Shown in pieces: positions 1 to 8,091 of a stretch of DNA of 47,220 bases; positions within the stretch are counted from its first letter, which is position 1, and each line of letters starts with the position of its first letter. The notes under the pieces were generated by a model. The model was not told the DNA's origin. It searched no databases and was given only the letters and a program-made list of their open reading frames with translations. Position numbers and translations under genes: made by a program. The DNA is from a virus. The stretch lies in the IMG/VR virus record IMGVR_UViG_3300048010_000183, positions 1 to 47,220 of that record; one strand, given 5' to 3'.

Positions 1-135
1 GAAGACGTAACCACTGACGGAGATGTAATGATCAGAGATGACCACGGTCACTACGAAAAGATCAGAGCTAACATCACAGCTTACACCAGCGGTACACACA
101 GCGTGTTCTCTACTGGTACAGTTGATTCTCTTTAA
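1..135 (+). CDS. 3' end of small virion-associated protein (partial; complete copy at 39545)
   Basis: The reading frame enters from the left edge and stops with TAA whose last base is the A of the following ATG (TAATG junction). The 44 residues match the C-terminal part of the 105-aa protein encoded at 39545-39862. The first difference between the copies is a T/C at base 126. Function is described at the complete copy. Confidence 0.85.
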   Translation, partial: EDVTTDGDVMIRDDHGHYEKIRANITAYTSGTHSVFSTGTVDSL

Positions 136-1088
136 TGGGACTATCGTTTACATCGGACGCACGTCCACCCAGTAACACACAGCTTCTGCCTAACAGATTC
201 CTACGTCCTGCATTTGGTGAGTTGTATGGGTTTGATGCTGATGCAGACAGCGGTGTTACTATAGACGGAGCGTTAACGACAGAACTAGCTGAACCGTTAA
301 CTACTGAACTTGGCGACTTTTTAGCATTCGATGAGAATGTTGCTTATTGGACACCAACTTTACTGACTACAGAGAATTGGTACGATGCAGCAGATACTGC
401 TACTATTACAGATACAGCAGGGGTAGTGTCACAGTGGGACGACAAGTCAGGCAACGCTAATCATTTGACTGCTGTTGGTAGTGGCATTTTTACGGATAGA
501 AGAACTAGGAACAGTAGTAATGTCATGGACATCGAGCAAGGTTCTTACTTTAGTAAAGCTGCCTACCAACTACCTGCTGACTGTTCAATCTTTATGATGG
601 CAGGTATTGATTCGATTAATGTAAATACAGATGCACTTTTAGCTATACGAGGAGGTTCCAGCAATAACTTTCAATTTGACTCAGGCGATGTAGTAGGAGA
701 TCAAGATCAGTTTTTTGCTCGCTTTAATGCAACTAATATAGGTACTACTAATACTTTCTCTCCTACTGTAGATCAAAAAGGACCGTCAATATATGAATTA
801 ATTTTTGATTTAAACGGAGATGGTGATCTAGAAGTTTTCATAGACGGCACAACTTTTGGTACAACTGCGTACACCACTCAGTGCGGAGCTAATTCTGAGT
901 TACTTTTATTTACTAATCGTTCCCTGAATCAATACCCTGACGGATGTGCAGCTGAAGTTATCATTGTTCCATCAGTACTTTCTACAACAGACAGACAAAA
1001 AATGGAGGGATACCTCGCTCACAAATGGGGACTCACTGCTCAGTTAGATGTTTCGCATCCTTATAAAACTTCAAGACCACTCGCATAA
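135..1088 (+). CDS. LamG/concanavalin-like adhesin, allele 1 (317 aa)
   Basis: Probable surface adhesin or receptor-binding virion protein. The first ~65 residues are a conserved leader rich in TTEL repeats. From about residue 80 the sequence looks like a concanavalin A-like (LamG-type) jelly roll: WYDAADTAT, then QWDDKSGN, IYELIFD, LEVFIDG, and the closing EGYLAHKWGL...HPYK motif that is common at the end of bacterial and phage LamG-like modules. It starts by TAATG coupling to the gene upstream and precedes fibre-like genes. The second copy at 39862 differs at about 36 residues, nearly all after residue 69. The virion location is inferred from the neighbours and not proven. Confidence 0.72.
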   Translation: MGLSFTSDARPPSNTQLLPNRFLRPAFGELYGFDADADSGVTIDGALTTELAEPLTTELGDFLAFDENVAYWTPTLLTTENWYDAADTATITDTAGVVSQWDDKSGNANHLTAVGSGIFTDRRTRNSSNVMDIEQGSYFSKAAYQLPADCSIFMMAGIDSINVNTDALLAIRGGSSNNFQFDSGDVVGDQDQFFARFNATNIGTTNTFSPTVDQKGPSIYELIFDLNGDGDLEVFIDGTTFGTTAYTTQCGANSELLLFTNRSLNQYPDGCAAEVIIVPSVLSTTDRQKMEGYLAHKWGLTAQLDVSHPYKTSRPLA

Positions 1089-1093
1089 TACTC

Positions 1094-1786
1094 ATGGCTA
1101 ATAAAAAAATTACAGAACTTACAGACCTGCCGAGTCCAGCCGGAGCCGATATAATGGCTATCGTGGATGACGTATCAGGCACACCCACAACTAAGAAAGT
1201 AACCGCTACTAACCTGATGACCCTAGCACCTGTGCAATCGGTAGCAGGACGGACGGGCACAGTTACACTTAGCAACACAGACATCAGCGGATTAGGAACA
1301 TCAGCAACACAAGATGTAGGGACTGCTAACGGAAATGTTGTACAGTTAGATGCGACAGGTTTACCCGCAGTTGATGGAAGTCAGTTAACAAACCTCCCTG
1401 TCCCGGATGTAGATGGTCCTATCAATGCTAACCTCAGAGGCACGGACAACCCACACATCGGAGCGTATCCTAATCAAGCATTTAAGGTCGTAGACAACCC
1501 TTTTAAAAGTGCATTTCTAGCAGCCCGTGCAGACGGGGAAATAAGTGTTATTACAGACACAGGTGCAGAGATTTTGAGTAAAGGATTCTCTATAGTAGAA
1601 GACTCTAACGAACCTGACATCGAAGCCGTGGGTACTTATAATGGAGTTATCGAAAATTACTCAGTCATCAGTGGTGACTCAGACATAAAAGGAGGTAATA
1701 ATTTACCAATCCGACAAGGCTTTAATAATCCCGACATCGGGGCAAACCCATCACCGCTTTTAATATCGGGCGGTTCAATTTCTTAA
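1094..1786 (+). CDS. Fibre-like virion protein (230 aa)
   Basis: Probable tail-fibre or adhesin component. Residues 1-45 carry the KITELTDLPSPAGADIMAIVDD motif followed by GTPTTKKVTATNLM, a pattern repeated at the N-termini of many phage fibre proteins. Residues 50-100 (SVAGRTGTVTLSNTDISGLG then LDATGLPAVDGSQLTNL) are typical fibre-shaft segments. The C-terminal ~130 residues, ending LLISGGSIS, are not recognised. It begins six bases after the LamG gene. The other copy (40821) has a one-residue deletion at residue 2 and two nearby substitution clusters, and is identical after about residue 32. Confidence 0.7.
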   Translation: MANKKITELTDLPSPAGADIMAIVDDVSGTPTTKKVTATNLMTLAPVQSVAGRTGTVTLSNTDISGLGTSATQDVGTANGNVVQLDATGLPAVDGSQLTNLPVPDVDGPINANLRGTDNPHIGAYPNQAFKVVDNPFKSAFLAARADGEISVITDTGAEILSKGFSIVEDSNEPDIEAVGTYNGVIENYSVISGDSDIKGGNNLPIRQGFNNPDIGANPSPLLISGGSIS

Positions 1787-1809
1787 CTAATTCTTAACTA
1801 CTAAATATC

Positions 1810-2643
1810 ATGGCAACAGTATACATATCACCATCAGGAGCAGGAACAGGTTCAGGAGACTCCGAAGCAAACGCAGTAAATTGGAACAGTGGAGCAGGTC
1901 TAGGAACCGCAGAAACAGCAGCAGGAACAGGCGGTACTATTATTTTTCTTGATGGTAGCTATCCCTTTGGGGGTAACGAAGTTTTTGATGGGGCTAATAA
2001 TCTTACTTATGAAAGTCAAAACATACACGGAGCAATTCTTGGAGACAGTGGCACTTTTAGGCGATTACAAATAGGATCGGGAAGTGTTGATGGGATTGCC
2101 GTTAATAAATTCAAGTTTGTTGATGTTAATCAATTTTATCAATACGGGGCAGGAAGCACTAATAATACGATGGATCAGTGTTTACACACCTCAACTGTCG
2201 CACATAATTTAGGCAGTTCTGAATGGTTTTATGGCAGTAGTGGACAGTTAGATGTTACTAACACAAGTTTCAGCCCTAACATCACAGTAAGTGGTTATAG
2301 GTTTTTTAGTGGTGGTGATCATTTCACATTTAACAATTGTAGTTTTAATATTACTACATCGTCAATAAGTACGGGGATTGGATTTATGGGTGGATCACCT
2401 ACCCCTAGTTTCCTAAAAAATACAATAATGGCGTGTGACGATGATACTGCTGTCAATAGTGGTTCAGCAGGTGATTTTGCACAGTTTGCAACTAATTGTT
2501 GTTTCTTCCAAATGGGTACACAGAACGACTCAGGTGGTACTAATAATCTGTATGACACTGACCCACAGTTTGTAGATGCAGCAAACAACGACTATCGCCT
2601 CCGTCCAAACAGTCCTTGTATCGGCGCTGGAACCGCAAGCTAA
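1810..2643 (+). CDS. Parallel beta-helix adhesin / tailspike-like protein (277 aa)
   Basis: Predicted right-handed parallel beta-helix protein, the fold used by many phage tailspikes and extracellular adhesins. It opens with VYISPSGAGTGSG, a typical first rung of such proteins, is rich in Asn, Gly, Ser and Thr, and ends with DPQFVDAANNDYRLRPNSPC, the classic closing motif of right-handed beta-helix repeat proteins (D-P-x-F-V-D...Y-x-L-x-x-x-S-P). I see no convincing catalytic residues, so enzymatic depolymerase activity is not claimed. It lies in the adhesin cassette upstream of the portal, 24 bp after the fibre-like gene. Confidence 0.75.
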   Translation: MATVYISPSGAGTGSGDSEANAVNWNSGAGLGTAETAAGTGGTIIFLDGSYPFGGNEVFDGANNLTYESQNIHGAILGDSGTFRRLQIGSGSVDGIAVNKFKFVDVNQFYQYGAGSTNNTMDQCLHTSTVAHNLGSSEWFYGSSGQLDVTNTSFSPNITVSGYRFFSGGDHFTFNNCSFNITTSSISTGIGFMGGSPTPSFLKNTIMACDDDTAVNSGSAGDFAQFATNCCFFQMGTQNDSGGTNNLYDTDPQFVDAANNDYRLRPNSPCIGAGTAS

Positions 2644-2649
2644 GTAGTC

Positions 2650-2856
2650 ATGGCACTCAATAAATTGCACAAGAAGGACTTTACCATTGCGGTGAAGACG
2701 GGGACAGACGCAAACAAGTCAAAGTTTAAGAAGGAGTGTGTGCAAGGTGAATACTACTTTGCTACTGACACTAAAAAACTTTACCTTGCTGAAACGACTG
2801 CCGGAGCTTCTGATGCTACTTTAGCTGAGTTTACACCATCTGCCACGGGTCAATGA
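2650..2856 (+). CDS. Short hook-module protein (68 aa), paralogue of the next gene's N-terminus
   Basis: A short protein consisting of a single hook-like module. About 55 residues (KLHKKDFTIAVKTGTDANKS, then ATDTKKLYLAE) align with the first 55 residues of the next gene, so the pair arose by duplication. The ATDTKKLY motif resembles the N-terminal attachment segment of Mtd-type fibres, where a short beta-rich domain anchors a fibre to the baseplate or tail. The stop overlaps the start of the next gene (ATGA), which suggests translational coupling. Attachment function is inferred. Confidence 0.68.
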   Translation: MALNKLHKKDFTIAVKTGTDANKSKFKKECVQGEYYFATDTKKLYLAETTAGASDATLAEFTPSATGQ

Positions 2857-3743
2857 ATAAACTTCATAACAAAGATTTTAGTATCGCCTTTAAAACAGGG
2901 ACTGATGCAAATAAATCTAAGTTTAAAAAGGAATGCGTCCAAGGTGAAATATACCACGCAACGGACACAGGATTCTTTTATGTTGCTGAAGTAACTGCTG
3001 GTGCGAGCGATGCAACTTTAAGTAAGTTTGGTGGTGCTGCTTTCCCTAACACCTACTCCATAGACTTAGACGGTACTGATGACTATGTTGATGTTAACTC
3101 TAGCGGAGATTTAGGCACTGTAAGTATATGGTTTAAGCCTACGACTACAACATCATCAACTAGTATTGATCGTTGTTTAATAGGATTTCACGGTATCACA
3201 CAATATCAAGCCTACGCAGCTATTTACATCGGAAATTACAACGGTGGTAATGATGTTTATGGTCTTTTTGACGGAGATTGGGGATATTTTCATTCAAGCA
3301 CTACCACTACATTAAGTAATACTGATTGGCATCATTTAGTGGTTCATTGGTCAGGTACTGATTACGAGCTTTATTTAAATGGTGGTAGTAACTCAAAAAA
3401 TACAGAGCAGAATTATTTTGCGACGGCTAAAGCCAAACGACCTTACAGTATTTTAAAAATAGGTGAAATAAATTTAGGCGCTCAAGAGCCTTTCGATGGT
3501 CTCATCGATGAGGTAGCCATTTGGCATAACCCTTTATCATCAGCCGAACTAGCGGGACTATACAACGGTGGTGTACCTACGGATTTAGCTGCAATAGGGA
3601 ACAGCGGTGCGGGACCAAATGGATGGTGGCGTATGGGAGATAACGATGGTGGTACAGGAAGTACAATCACAGACCAAGGAAGCGGAGGTAATGACGGAAC
3701 GCTGACTAACGGGCCTACATTTTCAACTGATATTCCTTCTTAA
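2853..3743 (+). CDS. LamG-domain adhesin with N-terminal hook module (296 aa)
   Basis: Two-part protein. Residues 1-58 repeat the hook module of the gene just upstream. Residues ~65-230 form a LamG/concanavalin A-like domain: YSIDLDGTDDYVDV, VSIWFKP, DWHHLVVHWSG, YELYLNGG, PFDGLIDEVAIWHNPLSSAE, the last being the highly typical LamG ending. A Gly/Asn-rich tail (WWRMGDNDGGTGST) follows. Likely binds a carbohydrate on the host or on particles while the hook fixes it to the virion. Starts inside the stop of the preceding gene. Confidence 0.78.
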   Translation: MNKLHNKDFSIAFKTGTDANKSKFKKECVQGEIYHATDTGFFYVAEVTAGASDATLSKFGGAAFPNTYSIDLDGTDDYVDVNSSGDLGTVSIWFKPTTTTSSTSIDRCLIGFHGITQYQAYAAIYIGNYNGGNDVYGLFDGDWGYFHSSTTTTLSNTDWHHLVVHWSGTDYELYLNGGSNSKNTEQNYFATAKAKRPYSILKIGEINLGAQEPFDGLIDEVAIWHNPLSSAELAGLYNGGVPTDLAAIGNSGAGPNGWWRMGDNDGGTGSTITDQGSGGNDGTLTNGPTFSTDIPS

Positions 3744-3747
3744 TACT

Positions 3748-3975
3748 ATGAGAAATTATGTAATTATAGACGCACCGGAAGTATCTTCCGTAGATTTTAA
3801 CCAAGTCCTAGAGACGAGTGCTGATACACTTAGATACAATCTAGCTGGCACACAGACCTTTGTTAAGTACGAGGGCGACACTCCTAGCTTTTTGGAGGGT
3901 AAGACTGCCTATGATCGCTCTGAGATGTTGACTATACTAGCTAACGAAGAGTGGTCATCTGACGATCCTATCTAA
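3748..3975 (+). CDS. Small conserved protein upstream of portal (75 aa)
   Basis: Unrecognised function. The sequence is acidic (VSSVDFNQVLETSADTLRYN, then FVKYEGDTPSFLEGKTAYDR) and resembles small proteins I associate with the position just before the portal in marine T7-like phages. No signal peptide, membrane segment or catalytic motif is seen. Four bases separate its start from the LamG gene and three bases separate its stop from the portal, so it is part of the same transcript. Confidence 0.65.
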   Translation: MRNYVIIDAPEVSSVDFNQVLETSADTLRYNLAGTQTFVKYEGDTPSFLEGKTAYDRSEMLTILANEEWSSDDPI

Positions 3976-3978
3976 GTT

Positions 3979-5544
3979 ATGGAACAGGAGACAGCACAAG
4001 GGTTATACCATTCGTTGGAGAACCAGCGGTGGTCGTTTTTAGACAGAGGACGTCAATCGTCAGAGTTAACCCTACCCTATGTACTACCTCCTGACGGGCA
4101 CAACTACGCCACTAAATACTACACACCGTATCAAGGCATCGGAGCACGTGGTGTTCTGAATCTATCGTCTAAGTTATTGTTAGCTTTACTACCACCGAAC
4201 GCTCCGTTCTTTCGTCTTGTTATAGATAGATACGAACTAGACAAAGCGAAAGCTGAACTGGGGCAAGAGGGTGCAGAGCAACTGCGTACAGACTTAGAGA
4301 AAGCACTGGCTGATGTGGAACGTAGTGTATCACAGGAAGTAGAAGTACAGAACTTTAGGAACGGTATATTTCAAGCGTTAAAGAATTTGTTAATCACGGG
4401 TAACGCTTTGTTATACTTACCGGATGAAGGAGGTATGAGAACGTTTAAGTTGGATCGTTACGTTGTTAAGCGTGATCCAATGGGTAACGTTACGCACATA
4501 GCTGTGAAAGAAACAGTAGCACCTATGATGTTACCTGAGTCGGTACGGGAAGAAGTGTACAGACAAGAGAAAGAAAACACGTGTGATTTGTACACTGCTA
4601 TCGTGCGTGAAGATGATGAATTTAAAGTGTATCAAGACGTAAAGGGAATGCTTATCGAGGAAAGCGTAGGACGTTATCCGTTAGAAAAGTCCCCGTGGCT
4701 ACCCTTGCGTTACACTCAAATAGACGGAGAAGACTACGGACGTGGGTTTGTTGAAGAATATATCGGAGACATCCGCTCGTTGGAGTCGTTAACTAAATCA
4801 ATCGTAGAAGCTAGTGCAGCAGCAGCTAAGGTATTGTTCATGGTCAATCCTAACGGAACGACACGGGCAAGGACACTGGCTGAAGCTCCTAACGGTGCGA
4901 TTGTGCAAGGGTCTGAAGGAGACGTCTCCGTCTTACAACTTAATAAGTTCAACGATCTACGGACAGCACAGACTACAATGGCTGGTATAACAGATCGATT
5001 GAGCCAAGCCTTTCTACTGACATCGGGGGTTGTTAGAGATGCCGAGAGAGTGACTGCCGAGGAGATACGGATGTTAAGCCAAGAGCTTGAAGCTGCCCTC
5101 GGTGGTCTCTACTCTCTCTTAGCTCAGGAGATGCAACTGCCTATCGTCACTCGTTTGATGGATCGTATGTCCAAAGAGAAACGACTACCTAAGCTACCCA
5201 AGGATATTGTTAAACCTACCATCGTTACAGGTGTGGAAGCATTGGGTCGTGGTAATGATCTTAATCGTCTTGATATGTTTCTTGCTGGTGCTAATCAGGT
5301 AGTAGGACCACAAGCAGTCAATCAATATCTTAACGTATCTGATTACTTCAAGCGTCGTGCTACTGCTCTTGGTATAGAAACTGAGGGACTGATCAAGACG
5401 GAAGAAGAGATTCAACAAGCTATGCAGATGCAACAACAACAAGAGATGATGATGAAGTTGGGAAGCCCTGCCGTAGCACCCGCTATCAATGCTGCACAGG
5501 AGCAGTACATGGCAAGTCAACAACAACAACCTACCGAGGAATAA
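3979..5544 (+). CDS. Portal (head-tail connector) protein, T7 gp8-like (521 aa)
   Basis: Forms the dodecameric ring at the head vertex through which DNA is packaged and ejected. Length (521 aa; T7 gp8 is 536) and order before scaffold and capsid fit. Typical segments include YYTPYQGIGARGVLNLSSKL near residue 55, LPDEGGMRTFKLDRYVV around 150, and the YTQIDGEDYGRGFVEEYIGD region near 250. The C-terminal ~50 residues are Gln/Met-rich and low in complexity (QQAMQMQQQQEMMMK), as in other gp8 homologues. Confidence 0.93.
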   Translation: MEQETAQGLYHSLENQRWSFLDRGRQSSELTLPYVLPPDGHNYATKYYTPYQGIGARGVLNLSSKLLLALLPPNAPFFRLVIDRYELDKAKAELGQEGAEQLRTDLEKALADVERSVSQEVEVQNFRNGIFQALKNLLITGNALLYLPDEGGMRTFKLDRYVVKRDPMGNVTHIAVKETVAPMMLPESVREEVYRQEKENTCDLYTAIVREDDEFKVYQDVKGMLIEESVGRYPLEKSPWLPLRYTQIDGEDYGRGFVEEYIGDIRSLESLTKSIVEASAAAAKVLFMVNPNGTTRARTLAEAPNGAIVQGSEGDVSVLQLNKFNDLRTAQTTMAGITDRLSQAFLLTSGVVRDAERVTAEEIRMLSQELEAALGGLYSLLAQEMQLPIVTRLMDRMSKEKRLPKLPKDIVKPTIVTGVEALGRGNDLNRLDMFLAGANQVVGPQAVNQYLNVSDYFKRRATALGIETEGLIKTEEEIQQAMQMQQQQEMMMKLGSPAVAPAINAAQEQYMASQQQQPTEE

Positions 5545-5550
5545 TAAATT

Positions 5551-6333
5551 ATGGCAGAACTACACCGAGTAGAGATTAACGAAAAAGCACCGAATGAGAT
5601 CGAACCCGAAGAAGCTCAGACTGACGAAGTTACTGAGACTACGGAAGAACAAGCACCGACGGAAGAACGTCCTGAATGGTTACCTGAGAAGTTCAAGTCA
5701 GCGGAAGACATGGCGAACGCTTATAGTGAGCTTGAGAAGAAACTTGGACAAGCTCCTAAAGAAGATGAAGCAGAAGCTGAACAAGTTGAAGAGAAAGCTG
5801 AGGACGAAACGGAACAAAGTGAAGAGAACACTAGTGAAGCATCTCAAGTTCTTGAAGAAGCGAGTAAAGAGTTTTGGTCTAACGACGGTCAACTTAGTGA
5901 GGAAACTTATAACGCTTTAGAGAAAGCCGGATACCCTAAGCACATTGTTGATAGCTATGCTGAAGGTATGGCGGCTCTAGCTGAAAAGCAGCAGGGGGAA
6001 TTGAATAGTTTAACTCAGGGTAATTACGAATCAATGGTAGAGTGGGCCAATGAAAACTTACCACAAGAGGAATTAAATGCTATAAATAATACTATTACTA
6101 ATTCCGACATGAATATGGCTAAGTTAGCAGTACAAGGACTATACGCTCGTTATCAGAATGCTACAGGTAGTCGTCCAAAAACTTTAGTACAAGGTGCGGT
6201 TAGTGGTTCATCAACCATGCCGTTTAAGAGTATGCAAGAATTAGCACGAGCACAGTCAGACCCACGTTATCGTAGTGGTGACAAAGCTTATCATCAAGAG
6301 ATTGACAGACGACTGGCTGTAAGTAATATATAA
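5551..6333 (+). CDS. Capsid assembly scaffold protein, T7 gp9-like (260 aa)
   Basis: Internal scaffold that guides procapsid assembly and then leaves. It lies between portal and capsid, starting six bases after the portal stop. The N-terminal half is extremely acidic and Glu-rich with the conserved RPEWLPEKFKSAEDMANAY motif of phage scaffolds around residues 40-60. The C-terminal half is helical and ends PRYRSGDKAYHQEIDRRL, the capsid-binding type of ending seen in gp9 homologues. A 108-residue basic ORF in another frame of the acidic region is a shadow of this gene. Confidence 0.9.
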   Translation: MAELHRVEINEKAPNEIEPEEAQTDEVTETTEEQAPTEERPEWLPEKFKSAEDMANAYSELEKKLGQAPKEDEAEAEQVEEKAEDETEQSEENTSEASQVLEEASKEFWSNDGQLSEETYNALEKAGYPKHIVDSYAEGMAALAEKQQGELNSLTQGNYESMVEWANENLPQEELNAINNTITNSDMNMAKLAVQGLYARYQNATGSRPKTLVQGAVSGSSTMPFKSMQELARAQSDPRYRSGDKAYHQEIDRRLAVSNI

Positions 6334-6354
6334 TGTCTTTCATTCATAAGTAAG

Positions 6355-6801
6355 GTGAACAGATGCCTTGGACGACTCGCTTTGGTTTTCTTCCTTTTAT
6401 CGGTTATGGGGAGTTTTGCGGGTTGTTCCAAGGCATCATTTTATCCGGCTCTCGGAGCTACGGGTGGAGCAGCAGTAGGTAGTTTAGGAGGACCGGGACC
6501 CGCTGCGGGAGGTGCTGCACTTGGTTGGGGTGTGGGAGAAACAGCCAAATACATGGAAGAAAACAAACATTTAACGGAACAAGTTAAGGCGTTAAGTGAA
6601 GGAGATATTAAGCAACTCGTTAATAATCAACTAGATGCGTCAATGGATAACGGGTTTTTTGACGGTATGCTGAATGAAATTTATGGCTTGCTAAAGCTGT
6701 GCCTTATCGGTGTAGTCTTGTGGAATGTCATACCAATCATATATACGAGATACGTACACAAGAAAGCAAAAGATGAAATATCAAATAGAAAGATTACTTA
6801 G
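6355..6801 (+). CDS. Lipoprotein with C-terminal membrane segment, u-spanin-like candidate (148 aa, GTG start)
   Basis: N-terminal lipoprotein signal: basic N-region, hydrophobic LALVFFLLSVM, and lipobox FAGC with Cys24. Residues 31-62 are a Gly/Ala zipper (GATGGAAVGSL, GGPGPAAGGAALG). A second hydrophobic stretch spans about residues 111-131 (LLKLCLIGVVLWNVIPII), followed by a basic tail. An N-terminal outer-membrane lipid anchor plus a C-terminal inner-membrane segment is the architecture of unimolecular spanins such as T1 gp11, which fuse the membranes at lysis. The Gly zipper could instead mark a different envelope protein. GTG start with an AAG-GTG context. Its 3' end overlaps the 40-aa membrane protein. 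Confidence 0.6.
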   Translation: MNRCLGRLALVFFLLSVMGSFAGCSKASFYPALGATGGAAVGSLGGPGPAAGGAALGWGVGETAKYMEENKHLTEQVKALSEGDIKQLVNNQLDASMDNGFFDGMLNEIYGLLKLCLIGVVLWNVIPIIYTRYVHKKAKDEISNRKIT

Positions 6802-6895
6802 AATCTACAACGATCTACCACCACGTCAGAAAGTCCTAGTGTTGACAATTGGTGCATTTGTTGGTCTTATAGTAATCGGTAACATATTTAATTAG
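6773..6895 (+). CDS. Small single-span membrane protein (40 aa), holin-like candidate
   Basis: An ATG inside the 3' end of the lipoprotein gene opens a 40-codon frame with 29 bases of overlap. The protein has a basic N-terminus (KYQIERLLRIYNDLPPRQK) and then one hydrophobic helix (VLVLTIGAFVGLIVIGNIF) ending at the C-terminus. Overlap with the u-spanin-like gene and late position suggest a lysis or envelope role, for instance a minimal holin or antiholin, but nothing in the sequence proves it. Confidence 0.55.
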   Translation: MKYQIERLLRIYNDLPPRQKVLVLTIGAFVGLIVIGNIFN

Positions 6896-6898
6896 ACA

Positions 6899-7011
6899 AC
6901 TAGCGACTACTAGTCCCTCGACCCTCTGCGGAGGACAATCCTGTGCGAACGAACGAAGTGAAAGTCAACCAACTAATAACTACAACTATAAATAACTACA
7001 ACATAAAGGAG
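6899..7011 (+). promoter_or_regulatory. Structured leader of the capsid gene
   Basis: The 126-bp gap before the capsid gene is the longest non-coding stretch among the late genes. It holds an ACTAG/CTAGT hairpin (6899-6914), a CCTC-TGCG-GAGG hairpin (6923-6934), a perfect 12-base direct repeat AATAACTACAAC (6975-6986 and 6991-7002), and a strong ribosome binding site AAAGGAG at 7005-7011. This is where a class III-type phage promoter and a stabilising 5' leader would be expected, by analogy to T7 gene 10. The promoter itself cannot be pinpointed. Confidence 0.5.
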
Positions 7012-7021
7012 AAAATATATC

Positions 7022-8083
7022 ATGGCTAATGGAGATACATCCCCCTCACGTGTAGGACAGATTAATAGTGCTGGTGATGCAGATGCGTTGTTTCTTAAAA
7101 AGTTTAGCGGAGAGATTCTGCAAACCTTCGAAGAGTCAAACATCTTTAAAGCACTTCACACTGTTCGCACAATCGAAAACGGTAAATCAGCTCAGTTCCC
7201 TGTAACAGGAATCGCTAGTGCTGCTTATCACACACCCGGTGAAAACATCGCTGACGCTGGAAACAGCTACCTTAGCGACATCAAGAAAGCTGAGAAAGTC
7301 ATCACTATCGACAAGATGCTTTTGGCTTCTACTTTCTTAAGCAACATCGACGACGTAAAGAACCACTACGACATCCGCAGCGTCTACGCTAACGAGTTGG
7401 GTAAAGCTCTTGCTGTTCGTTTCGATACTGCTCTCGCTAAAGTATTCATCGCTGCTGCTCGTTCTGCTGCTGCCGTAACTGGTGGTAAGACTGGTGGTAT
7501 CCTTGATGTTTCTGCTAATGCAATGGGTGACGTAAGTGACTCAAGCGACGACGCAGACAACACTGATCCTACAGGTGCTGAATTAACAGCTGCTCTCTTT
7601 ACCGCAGCTCAGAAGCTCGACGAAAACGATGTTCCTAGTGACGGTCGTTTCGCAGTTCTTCGTCCTCAAGAGTACTACAAGTTAATCACTGGTGGTGCAG
7701 GAACGCTCGCTATCTCTACTTCTGCTGTCAATAAAGACGTCGGAGGTTTAGGAAGCATCGCTTCTGGATCAATCCCACAAGTAGCTGGTATCACTATCTA
7801 CAAATCCAACCACATCCCATCAACTGACTTGTCTGCTGTTTCCTCTGGTGACGGAGAAGCTGCTAACGACGTGTTCGGTGGTAGTGGTGTAGGATACAAC
7901 GGAAACTTTACTAACACGCTTGGTATCGTTTCTCATTCCGCTGCTGTTGGAACAGTTAAACTGCTCGACTTGGCTACTGAATCTGAGTACCAAATTGAGC
8001 GTCAAGGTACGCTTTTCGTTGCGAAGTATGCTATGGGTCACGGAGTTCTCCGTCCTGAGTGTGCTATCGAACTTCAGAAGTAA
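7022..8083 (+). CDS. Major capsid protein, T7 gp10-like (353 aa)
   Basis: Builds the icosahedral head (HK97 fold). The opening is typical of T7-type capsids: GQINSAGDADALFLKKFSGE, then FEESNIFKALHTVRTIENGK and FPVTGIASAAYHTPGENI. The central AVRFDTALAKVFIAAAR helix and the C-terminal FVAKYAMGHGVLRPECAIEL also fit gp10 homologues. Length is normal (T7 gp10A 345 aa). It has the strongest ribosome binding site in the window, a structured leader upstream and a terminator-like hairpin downstream, all consistent with very high expression. The second copy at 46746 is cut by the window edge. Confidence 0.95.
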   Translation: MANGDTSPSRVGQINSAGDADALFLKKFSGEILQTFEESNIFKALHTVRTIENGKSAQFPVTGIASAAYHTPGENIADAGNSYLSDIKKAEKVITIDKMLLASTFLSNIDDVKNHYDIRSVYANELGKALAVRFDTALAKVFIAAARSAAAVTGGKTGGILDVSANAMGDVSDSSDDADNTDPTGAELTAALFTAAQKLDENDVPSDGRFAVLRPQEYYKLITGGAGTLAISTSAVNKDVGGLGSIASGSIPQVAGITIYKSNHIPSTDLSAVSSGDGEAANDVFGGSGVGYNGNFTNTLGIVSHSAAVGTVKLLDLATESEYQIERQGTLFVAKYAMGHGVLRPECAIELQK

Positions 8084-8091
8084 CCACTCTC

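Larger units (their letters stand above)
1..7496. repeat. First copy of a 7.5-kb end overlap (same as 39728-47220)
   Basis: This segment recurs at the right end of the window. Base 1 aligns with 39728; after a 3-base deletion near 40823 the offset becomes 39724. All proteins from the beta-helix gene through the lipoprotein are identical in both copies and the nucleotide lines compared match. Only about 126-1189 diverges. The size (7.5 kb) is far beyond the few hundred bases of T7-type terminal repeats, so I read it as a wrap-around of a circularly permuted or strain-mixed assembly and not a biological duplication. Confidence 0.93.

Noticed and set aside
5594-5920. 108-codon basic ORF inside the scaffold gene (and its twin at 45318)
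   Set aside because: It is the frame shadow of the Glu/Lys-rich scaffold region; the product is a low-complexity Lys/Arg/Leu protein without a start signal.
6984-6996. T4-type late promoter (TATAAATA-like) before the capsid gene
   Set aside because: The phage has its own T7-type RNA polymerase and no T4-like sigma factor; the match is expected in AT-rich spacer.
1-7496. 7.5-kb direct repeat as a true terminal redundancy
   Set aside because: T7-like terminal repeats are a few hundred bases and lie after the terminase gene. This repeat begins and ends inside genes and contains two alleles, so an assembly wrap-around is more likely.
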